Assembly (NCBI GenBank): GCA_947311845.1
Contig: CAMZMU010000123.1
Location: 15,235,161 to 15,299,160, forward strand
Length of the DNA stretch: 64,000 nucleotides
Reading direction: 5' to 3'
DNA from: Poa pratensis
Lineage: Eukaryota > Streptophyta > Magnoliopsida > Poales > Poaceae
The notes below the pieces were generated by a model that searched no databases, was not told the DNA's origin, and was given only the letters and a program-made list of their open reading frames with translations. Positions 33,055-43,200 of this stretch are shown in pieces. The first letter of the stretch is position 1. Every line of letters begins with the position of its first letter. The position numbers were made by a program, and so were the translations under genes.

Positions 33055-34596
33055 TCAAACTTCAGGAAGTGCAAATGTTTCAGGTTCAGATCCAGCTGAT
33101 GTCAAATTAAGTTTCAAGTCTTCCAACATAAGATAAATATCTTTGCTTTCAGTGTGTGCCTTGTCTGCAGTGACAAAGGAATGCACACTGCCATCAACCT
33201 CGATCCAGCTGAGCCCTGGCTTCTTCACCACCCTATGCTCCTCCATCCTACTCCTCGTCCTCTTCAAGTCCTCCCACTGTCCAGCGTGTGCATACACGTT
33301 CGATAATAAGACGTAGGAGCTGCCATGGCTTGGCTCTGTGTCTGCCAACTTCCGGGCAGCAACTTCTGCCATGTCGACATTGCCATGGCTCTGGCAGGCA
33401 GCTAGTAGTGAGCTCCATGTCACAAAGCCCGGATCTTCTGGTAGACTACTAGCGACGTTGAAGGCTTCTTCCAAGAACCCAGCACGACCAAGAAGATCCA
33501 CCAAGCAACCATAGTGCTGGATCGATGGCCTAATACCCATGCTCCTCATTAGGTTGAAGTACCTGAAACCTTCGTCAACAAGACCACCATGGCTGCAGGC
33601 ATTCAAGACGGCCACGAAGGTGACACCATTAGGCTGGACGCCGAACTGCCTCATCTCGGCAAATAATTTAAGTGCCATCTCTGGTTGACCATGTGCTGCA
33701 AAGCCCCCTATGACAGATGTCCAGTGCTCCACATTCTTGCTGATGACGCTCGAGAAGCACCGGTATGCAGCACCCATGCTCCCACACCTTGTGTACATGT
33801 TGACCAGAGCGACTCCCAGAGCGCCGTCCAACGAGAACTCTCGCCGTACCACATAGCCGTGCGCGCTCCTCCCAAGTCGAAGCAGACCGAGACTGCGAAC
33901 AGCCGACACGAAGCCAGCCATCGTGGCCTCATCCGGCGTCAAACCGTAAACCGCAGTCATCTCAACAAACAGCTCCACCGCCTCTTCAGCCCACCCGTGC
34001 CTCGCGAAACCAGACATGACAGTGTTCCAGGAAACCACGTTCCGCTCCGGCATTTCCGCAAACACCTCCCAGGCGGCGTCCAGGTCGCCGGCCCTGACAA
34101 GCCCATCGAGGAGCACGTTCCAAGAAACCACCGTCCTCTCCGGCATTCCGTCGAACACCTTCCGCGCGTCGCCCAGGCGGCCGAGCCGCGTGTAGACGTG
34201 GGCGAGGGAGGTGGTGGCGTAGACGCCTGAGACGGACCAGGCGAGGCCGGACTTGACGAGGAGCGCGTGGAGCTGCTCGGCCTCGGCCGCGGTCGTCGGC
34301 AGCCGCGCGCAGGCCGCGAGGGCGGGCATCAGGGCCGGGTTGGCGCCGAGGGCAAGCCCGGCGACGTGGTGCGCGCGGAAGGCGCGGAGAGCGGCGTCGC
34401 CCGAGGGCTTGGCGGCGCGGCATTTGGTGGCGGTGGCATCGGAGGGGCGTTTGGAACGCGGGGGCTTTGGCGGGAAAGGGCAGGTGGCTGGGGAGAGGAG
34501 CGTGTAACCCGAGGGGCTCATTGGAGCGGCCTCGCACCGTCGGACAGGAAACAGTGCCCATTCGGGGGTTTCCCTGTCGTTATCCACCGGAGTCAT
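33055..34596 (-). CDS. PLS-class pentatricopeptide repeat protein, E subgroup
   Basis: An intact intronless ORF of 513 codons, the usual structure of plant PPR genes. The first ATG is at 34596; an alternative at 34521 (MSPSGYTLL) may be the real start because the first 25 residues look untargeted. Repeats run from about residue 90 to 385 with typical PPR text: ARKVFDGMPERTVVSWNVLL (142-162), EVFAEMPERNVVSWNTVMSG (177-196), NMYTRCGSMGAAYRCFSSV, HWTSVIGGFAAHGQPEMALK, NACSHGGLVDEGFRYFNLM. The end (about 391-485) is an E domain: WSSLLAACQSHGNVDMAEVA, SYVLLSNVYAHAGQWEDL, GLSWIEVDGSVHSFVTADKA. No DYW deaminase follows. E-type PPR proteins usually bind a specific organellar RNA for C-to-U editing with a DYW partner. 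The target is unknown. Confidence 0.93.
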   Translation of the reverse strand: MTPVDNDRETPEWALFPVRRCEAAPMSPSGYTLLSPATCPFPPKPPRSKRPSDATATKCRAAKPSGDAALRAFRAHHVAGLALGANPALMPALAACARLPTTAAEAEQLHALLVKSGLAWSVSGVYATTSLAHVYTRLGRLGDARKVFDGMPERTVVSWNVLLDGLVRAGDLDAAWEVFAEMPERNVVSWNTVMSGFARHGWAEEAVELFVEMTAVYGLTPDEATMAGFVSAVRSLGLLRLGRSAHGYVVRREFSLDGALGVALVNMYTRCGSMGAAYRCFSSVISKNVEHWTSVIGGFAAHGQPEMALKLFAEMRQFGVQPNGVTFVAVLNACSHGGLVDEGFRYFNLMRSMGIRPSIQHYGCLVDLLGRAGFLEEAFNVASSLPEDPGFVTWSSLLAACQSHGNVDMAEVAARKLADTEPSHGSSYVLLSNVYAHAGQWEDLKRTRSRMEEHRVVKKPGLSWIEVDGSVHSFVTADKAHTESKDIYLMLEDLKLNLTSAGSEPETFALPEV

Positions 34597-34645
34597 AGAA
34601 CAATGAACTCGTGCAATGAGACACGGTGTTTTGGCTCATAGGGTC

Positions 34646-34990
34646 TAGATGCACCCATTATGAAAATAATATTTTAAATGCATTAAAAATGTCAAAAAAT
34701 TGCAAGTGGAAATTTTGGGTGTATATCTGAACATTTTGTGTCCGCACAAAAAGTTTCGTAAGAAAAGAAACTTTTTGTGACCTGTATAAAAAATACAAAA
34801 AGTTGTCTCATGAAAAATCATTTGGAACACCAAAATTTGTCTTTTTTACATAGGCCACATAATTTTTTTTCTGCGAAACTTTTGTACATACATAAAATGT
34901 CTGTACATATATCCGAAAATTTGGTTTGATTTTTATTGACATTTTAAAATATGGTTTTTAAATAGAAAGTGTATCTACACCTACGACCTA
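34646..34990. mobile_element. hairpin MITE-like element just upstream of the PPR gene
   Basis: The left end GGTCTAGATGCACCC ... ATTTTAAATGCATTAAAAATG pairs with the right end CATTTTAAAATATGGTTTTT ... TCTACACCTACGACC as an imperfect inverted repeat. The central part has AAAGTTTCG and GTATAAAAAATACAAAAAG facing TTTGTCTTTTTTACATAG and CGAAACTTT. The design matches 12640-12966. It begins about 50 bp upstream of the first PPR ATG, so it lies in or against the 5' UTR or promoter. Target duplication not resolved. Confidence 0.6.
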
Positions 34991-37149
34991 AAACAGATTT
35001 CCGCGTGCAATGCTGCTACCCTGCAAAACATTATCTCTATCCATTTGATAGTCATGTTTCAGCGGAAAAAGGAAACTTGGGAGTCGTTGAGATGGAATAA
35101 TTGATGAAAATGCATTGCATACCAATCAGTGGTGGTGGTAGGATTTCAACTTTGGGTAGTCAATTTATAATTGTGTAGTCAAATACACGTATTTGTATGG
35201 TTTCTATTATTTTTTGCATGATTTATGCTTGTATTATCAAAAAGGCATACTCCATAGACTATACATTTTTTTGAACGGGACTACACATGTTGTACGCCCC
35301 GAATATACCAGTAGACTTGAGCCAAAATCACACACTTCAGAAGGGGGGATTTGGTACACATAATGGCGCGAATGCATCAAATGTATACCATACATCCCTT
35401 GTTAGAAATAGTGCACGGTAAAGTGACATTTCATCCCCGTAACAAAAGATAAAGCAGAATTCCATATATGGAGAAAATACAAGTCAAATACATAAAATTT
35501 AGGTGTTAAGACAGCTGGCTTTCGCAAGCAAATGCAATAGCGAGGACCTAGATTTTGATGCATGGCAACACTGTTTTGGGATCTTCAAGTGATTGTGAAT
35601 GAGAAGAACTGTACAATTGCAGAAGGCCTGTGATGGTGCTAAGCTTAAAAATTTACATTTAGAAGAACCGTGAATGGAAATATGATGAAATAGTACCTCG
35701 AAAAATTGCTTCAAGTGCCTCGAAAAATTCGAGGGCGTGAACTGTGAGCAATGAGTATATAGTTTGCCATATCCATCGAGATCGGGGTAGAGATTATAAA
35801 TAAGCATGTAAAAGATCGATGGTGCTCCCAATAGATTCTCTGGACGTACGTGTCGGGTTGCTACAGGACGTGTAGTCCGTAGTAAACTTCTGTTCTGCAG
35901 AAGGGCCATATACATTTGCACAATACGAGTACTCCACATGAACACATGATGGCATGATCACATGCATGGCTACACACTCCAGACAGGTGAATAAGCAGCA
36001 CGTTGTTTTGCTTTGATATGAGAGCTTGCCCACGGCACCCGGGCATGCATCCCAAGGCCTTTCTCGACAGGTGTTACCTCATCATAAGGCAATGATTGAC
36101 ACTTGTCCGGCCATCTTTGTGCAATGCCGCTTTCCCCGACACCAAACGGGATCGTGCCCTCGTACAATTAATCTCTCTAGATATGCTTTCAAATTAGCTC
36201 CAAAGCAACCTTTGCCTTTGATGATTCCTCGCTCGCTTTACTCAAAGTGGTGAAACCTCGGAACTTGCAAACTCTTTTGAGCGTCGATAGGTGCCGGCGA
36301 AACTGAACTCCCATTGGTCCGTCTGAGTGTGATGGGATCGTTGACCAACACTATAGAGGCAGCTCGAGCGAAAAATAACTGATCTCTTTTTGAAACTTCG
36401 TCGCAAAATAACCCAATTTCAAAAATATTCTAGAGCGACAAATCTAACTTTTTTATGAACTTCTGACCAGAATAAACCCGTACCGCCGGACAACCCGACA
36501 ACAAGGTTCGTGCGGTACCGCCGAAGCCACTGCGTTACCACGGCCATACCGTCAAAACCCTTGGCGGCACCACGGCCATAACGCCAAACCCTTGGGTAGC
36601 CCATTCAACCCTACCGCCGGAGCATGTGACGGTAGCAAAAATGTCGGATCTGATTTTTTTTAAGAGAGTTCTTTTTAAGTTGAATTTTCCAAGAAAGGTC
36701 AGATTTTTCAAAAGGGTCAAGTTGTCGTGCTCCATAACATGGAGCCCCGATCAACGATGTTATTCTTCATAGCACAAAGCCTTAGGGCAGGGAGCCATAC
36801 CCAACACCCCCAGGACTGAGGCAATGACGCCTGGAAGAGAGGCCGGGACGCCATCGACCATGGCGTCATGTAGTTAATTTAATGCATGACGATGCCTTCA
36901 GGGCAAGCATCATGAAAATGGTTATATTCAAAATAGGGTTATTTTATGCGGAAGTTTCAAAAGGAGGTCAATTTTTTCTTTTCTTCACACAACTCTTAAC
37001 CCCGTAGGTCGAGGATAGTTGGATTAATCGTCGCCCAAAGTTAAGTTTTATAAACCATGCGCAACTATATTTTAGAATGAAGGTCTAGCATATGAGAATT
37101 TGTTATGTATAGAATTTGATCAGATCTCAAGCAGTTTTCTTGCTCGGCT
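34991..37149. other. intergenic DNA, no supported gene
   Basis: Mixed AT-rich DNA with short ORFs that have no recognisable motif. 36470-36640 contains repeated CCGC / GCGGTACCGCC motifs of the type seen near 14150 and 38300. 36775-36910 has CCATGGCGTCATG-like palindromic pieces. These look like scraps of transposable elements; no family can be named. Confidence 0.4.
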
Positions 37150-38600
37150 GGAAAGTGTGAGAGTCGAGATATTGCCTAGAGGGGTGTCAATAGGTGATTT
37201 TAAAAAATTGCGGTTTAGACTTGAATAAATGTAGAATAAAAAATAGCATTAATTTATCAGGCACAAAAACTAAATATGCTAGGCTCAACTATGCGCAGCA
37301 ACAACTTATTCTAAACAAGATAAAAAATATGTAATTTCAAGATATATAACTTCAAACTCGATGACTATCATAAAGTAAATGCACAAGTAAAGAGCTGGTT
37401 ATAGAGATAACCGAGACACACGGAGATGATGAATAATTCCTGAAGTTCTTTCCACAATGGAAGTATTTCTCCCTTGGAGATATGTGGTTACTAAGTTCTC
37501 CCGGACACAACAAACACTCACCTTGAGGTGTGGTTGCACAATGCTTGCCAAACGCCACAAAAGGCTTCACCTGAAGATGCGGGTATACACAACTCACTGA
37601 CGGCACAAAAGTCTCACCTTATTCTCTTGAGCTTCTTCCACAAAGAAAGAACTCAACCCACTATGAGGTCTTCTTGAATGCATTGACTAAACCTTTACTA
37701 ATTTCCTGGGGAGATCCCCACAACTTAAATGGAGGCTCCCCTACACAGCAAGATAGAGCACCGTGACAACACCAACCGTCTAGGATGCCCAAGCACCCAA
37801 CAGTAATAATCTTCTCAACTTTCACTTCCGTGAATCTCCATGGCGAACTCAAAGTGATACACCTAATGCAATGGCAAGAACACACGGAGTGTTCAAATCT
37901 TTCAATCTGAAATCCCACCAAAACAACTAGTCCTGTGGAGAAAGAAGAGAGGAAGAACACCAAAGAGTCCCAAGACCTAGATCCAATAACTTCCTCTCAC
38001 AAAGAGGAAATATTGATTGGTGACAATAGTAGATCTAAATTTCATCTCTCTTTTTCCTCAATAAGAAGAAAGAATCATTGCATGGATTGAGAGAAGGCAA
38101 GCTCAAAGAAGCTCAACAATGGAGGACAGAGAACTTGCCAGAAGCTTGGGAAACCATTGGGGAAGAAGGTTCCATAAACATGTCCCCCGAAGTTCCAACA
38201 GTTATGTGCAGATTTGTGCTGGGGCGGTACTACCTCTCGGGCAAGCGGCCCTACCGCTGCCTGGGAACCCTTCTAGCCGTTAGACAGAAAAGCAGTGAAA
38301 AATGCTTGGGGCGGTACTATCGGGCCACACTACCGCCCGTATTACCGCTCAATATGATTTGCAAGGTGTTTTGGCGGTACTGGCGGCAATATTTCAACCG
38401 ATAGTACCGCTCCTGAAATGGTGGCGGTACTATCGCTGATGTGACCAGTACTACCGCTTCTGGGAGAAAACAGCTCAAACACTAGAGAGCAGAACATCCA
38501 AAATATTGCAAATCAACTCCGAATGAGATGAAATGAAGTTTGTTGGAAAAGTAACAACAAGCACTATGTGTTCACCTCCCTCTGTGGACGGCGTGGCCGG
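37150..38600. repeat. degenerate dispersed-repeat DNA, family not assigned
   Basis: The start (GCCTAGAGGGGTGTCAATAG) resembles a phrase common in Triticeae intergenic repeats of LTR type. It runs through gene-poor sequence into 38210-38460, where GGCGGTACTACC and TACTACCGCTCC-like words recur many times in both orientations. No ORF with a transposon domain was found and no ends were defined. Confidence 0.35.
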
Positions 38601-40285
38601 TTATCGAATAAATTGATGATTACGTGAAGTTTCTTGTGTAATCAAGGATTCTTGTGCTTGGGTTTGAAGCTTGTTGCTCATCTCCATGTTGCTTGCTGGA
38701 TTCGTTCCTCATATTTAGGTTGTGTGGATTTATTCCATGATTAGAAGTATCACCATCTATTTGGCTCGCAGTGATAAGATCAGGCAAAAACTCTAGGATC
38801 ATCACTTATCACTTTGATCCTTATCACGTCGGCCCTTCTGAGTGGGATCTGCAGTGGCTTGCGGCAGGTAGGTGGTGGCCGCCGGCGGCCGTTGTGCGTG
38901 GCGGCGCGGTTGCTGGCTGCCGGTTTAGTCGCTTCGATGCAGGGGCCGGGGCATGCTCCCGTTTAGGAAAAAATGGAGACATACGACTCTAATTAACCTA
39001 CAAGTGAGATGGATTTTTACACCATGTCATCTATACATAGTCATACGATCATATTATGGAAACTGCTCTCACCCAATGAGGATTTTGAACTTGTGATTGA
39101 TGCCACATAATCAGTTGCTAAAAATACGTGGTGGATACAAGTTCAAAAGCATTTGCATGACTGGCTATATAGAACGGACAAACCTTCAATGGAAGGACAT
39201 GCTTTTAAGTTTTAACGGTCTTGTCATGATGACAAAAACAACACTTTTAAAACTTTTTTGTGAGTATAGCATTAGCTCAGACTCCAACCGTATTAAAAGA
39301 AAAAAATCACACCAAAGCGATCTGACACAGTTTTAGTAGCCATGAATGGGAAGAAGCATGATGCCATTGATGTGTATAGAATTAGCGTACTTCTATTTTA
39401 AGATGCGTTGGAATCCAAATCTGTTGATAAATTAACATGGTGGCATGACCTCTTTGAAGGGAAAGGAAGCTCATCTCAAGATTACAATACGAGGTAAGCT
39501 GGTAGGAATGTCGACATCTCCCATGTTAATTAGAATAAAGCCTTCCAAGTCGTGAAAGGGCACTTTTGAAAGAAACAAAGTCGCCAAAGGACAAGATCCC
39601 ATGTTAAGCAACAAACGAGAACGTATTATACATTTCTTTTGCAGGGATATTATACACAGGCGCTCCCTATTTTTGTTTAAAAGCCGGCTAGCTAAGACAC
39701 GGATGAACTCAATAATCGTCTTTCAGAACTTTAGCCGCCGATATGTTTTAAATAGCCTTGTACTCCCGTAAGAAGAACAGCACCGTAAACTGCTGGTTTC
39801 GGCTTAAGATGAAATATTTTGAATGCTATATGTATAAACTTTATCACAAAAGATACTATCATGATAGTAATATTATCAACTACCTTTGGAGTAGAGTACA
39901 AGGCATTCTAATTTTTGTTTGATAATATTTATTTTAACTACGCTGGCAACTACCTGTGGAGTTGGCCCTATTGTTTTTGTGTACAGAGGCACAAATTAAG
40001 GTAACCGGCCGGACCCAATGGGAAGAGCTAGCTATGTATAGAGAAGGACTGCCAGTTCAGCCACTTGCAGGCATTCGTGCATAAAACCTAATCAGCACTG
40101 TCTCCTTCTTCTCACCATAGGCACATATAGCTAGACGAATATTGGAAGCTTTAGTTTCTCCCATCAACTTCTTCTTCCTAGTACCCCTTGTACGTTTCGG
40201 CCACTAGTTATATCTTCTTGCTTCTTGGTGGTGTCCCCCTATCTTGAGCTAGGTTTTGTGATCTGCTGTTAGATCTGAGAGAAAG
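38601..40285. other. intergenic DNA and presumed promoter/5' UTR of the MADS gene
   Basis: A short GC-rich patch at 38840-38960 and AT-rich DNA to 40000 show no gene. The last 200-300 bp before 40286 contain pyrimidine-rich tracts (CTCCTTCTTCTCACC, CTTCTTCTTCC) that fit a plant 5' UTR. CATAAAACC near 40079 is a possible but weak TATA-like site. Confidence 0.35.
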
Positions 40286-43200
40286 ATGGGGAGGGGGAAG
40301 ATAGTGATAAGGAGGATCGACAACTCGACGAACAGGCAGGTGACGTTCTCGAAGCGGCGGGGCGGGCTGCTCAAGAAGGCCAAGGAGCTCTCCGTCCTCT
40401 GCGACGCCGAGGTCGGACTGGTCGTCTTCTCCAGCACCGGCAGGCTCCACGAGTTCTGCAGCACCAAGTAATTAACTCGTTTTGGATATATGCTTCTCCT
40501 ACTCTATGTGTGTCTTGTTGAATCGATTTTGGATCCTCGGATTGCTTTGGTTTCCTGGCTTGTTTTGACCTATGCTAGCTAGCTCCGCGTCCCTCGGTCC
40601 CTCCTTTGTTCTTCTCGCTTGTTTTTCTTCTTTATTTGACATTTTGTTCTTCTAACTATCTAGCTAGCTAGCTAGTTGTGTAATAGATGTGTATATACAT
40701 CAGTTGTGTGGATCTATATGCTCCTATCAGAGTTCTTTCTAGAAACGGATTTGTCGAGTAGTTGACTGGAATTTTCATTCGTTCTAGTTGACGTGCTGGA
40801 GCTCGAACTACCTCTTATTCCTATTTCCGTCCAACAGGGTGTGATCTCACTCGAGCTTCGTTAGATCTGCGGGGTGATAAACGTGCCGTTGACACTTGAC
40901 CGGTGGAGAGCAAAGAATCTGCAGCCTTGAGGTTAGGTTGGTAGGCCGAGCCAAGGTCAGAGAGGTTAATTAGGGGTTAGGGTTCCAATGAGGTAAGGTG
41001 GGACGGATAATCACCGACGCCAGAGATGACCTAGCGGCGGTGGTTTCGTGGTGGTAGCGGCGTAGCGCTGCCGGTCGCACGCCCACGATACGGCCGCGAC
41101 AAAAAGCTCTTGAAGGGCAATTCGATCGAGATACACTACGGGAATCCCACAAAACGCCGACGGCCGAATTATACGCCGACGGCCAAATGTCGGGGCCATC
41201 GGCGTATAAGGCGAGCGAGGGAAGCCGCGAACGCGGCCGTCGGCGTAGCCCGACATACGCTGACGGCTGCCGTCAGCGTCTACAATGTTGTCGGCGTACG
41301 AGGCCTGCCGTGACGGCACGCAAACGGAACTTTACGGCATTGATACGCCGATGGCGGCCGTCGGCGTCTACTTTTATACGCCGACGGCCGTCGGCGTAGT
41401 AGACGCCGACGGCCGCCGTCGGCGTATACTTTTTCTATTTTCCATTTAATATGAAATAATTCATATCTTTAAATCCGTAAATCGAAATTTAACAAATTAA
41501 ATGTCTAAATCGATTAGAAAAATGAGAGGAATCAAAATATGACATCCATAAAATCTTTTTCACCATGCACATGACATTTTGTAACATATGTTTGGTACCT
41601 GCTTAATTAAAAAGTCATTATTGACACTTAAAAAATGGAAAATGATATTTACTAAAATATTTTGAAAATTGTTTTTGGCAACAATGTTTTCCATACCAAG
41701 ACACCCCTATGTGTCAAGTATGGACACATTATCACAAACTATGGCATGAGGATGGTCATAACTTGGTCATTTGACGCGAAAGCTATACATGTCTATAGAT
41801 GATAGACCTTTTTGTGAAGCATTTTTTTGAAATATTTGTCAAAACTCAAGTTTATCATTTTTACTAGCAACTAGTACACATAAAGGACTCCATGTCAAAG
41901 GAATTCATTTTTTGAGTATTTTCTCAATTTCTTTTATTTTTGTGAAAAAACGGTCAAAATGACCGTCGTGCCTATTCATTAAAAGGGTCACATTTTTCAA
42001 AACTATCGATGTTTCTGTGATAAAGTCACTACTTGTGTACCTAAAAATGATTTTAAAAAAAAATTAGACCAAACTATCACACACTTGTAGTTCAATTTCA
42101 ATTACTTTTAGAAAATCGGCATAAAGTCATTTAAATAGGAATAATTAGGTAAAAATCGAGAAAATTCCTAATACTTGGGTATTATCCATAAAATATGTAG
42201 TACCCTTTGTGACAATAATATGGGTGCCTTTTGCAACATATTTTTGGTATTTCCTCCATAACAAAAGTCATTTTTGGCAATTAAAAAATGGAAAATGATA
42301 TTTATAAAAATAATTTGGAATTTGTTTTTGGCAACAATGTTTGCCATACCAAGGCACACCTATGTTTCAAATATGGACACATTATCACAAACTATGGCAC
42401 AGTGATGGCCATAACTTGGTCATTTGACGCGAAACCTATACATGTCTATAGATGATAGATCTTTTTGCGAAGCATTTTTTTGAACAATTTGTAAAAAAAG
42501 AAGTTTATCATTTTTAATAGAAACTAGTACACATAAAATAACTCAATGCCAAATGATACCTTTTTTTTTGAAGGTTTTTCACTTTATTTGATTTTTTTTC
42601 AAAAAAAGGTCAAAATGGCCAACATGACTATTCATCGAAAGAGATCAATTTTCTAAAACCATCGATGTTTATACAATGCAAAGGATGATATGGATGTCAT
42701 ATTTGAATTACTCTCATTTTTCTAATTGACATAGACATTTTATTTTTCAAATTTCGATTAACGGAATTAAAGATATGAATTATTCCATATTAAATGTAAA
42801 AAAGAAATAAAAGTAAAATTTATTTTATTGTCATTTATTCAAAATATACTATTACATAATCATTGTTACTTATTCAAATGATTTTTTTAAATTTAAACAA
42901 TGAAAAAGTGTAACATCATAACTCAGGGGTTAATATGATTGATATGATACAAGTATCAGTAAGTTCTCATTTCTCATTTGGAAGCTAATCTTGAAGGAAC
43001 TCGAATGTTAAGCGTGCTTGGGCTGGTGCAATTTGAGTATGGTTGACCGAACAGGAACTTTGACCAGCGTAATTACTTTGACCTATGATTAAATGTGTAA
43101 TTAGAGATTTAGTATGTAGGTGAGTTAGAAATTTCGAAATAGAAAAAAATAAAAAAGTTTAAAAAAATTCAAAAAAGTCAAAAAAATTGCATGCAAAGGC

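Noticed and set aside
34253..34641. Plus-strand ORFs opposite the PPR start
   Set aside because: Shadow of a GC-rich, intact PPR coding region.
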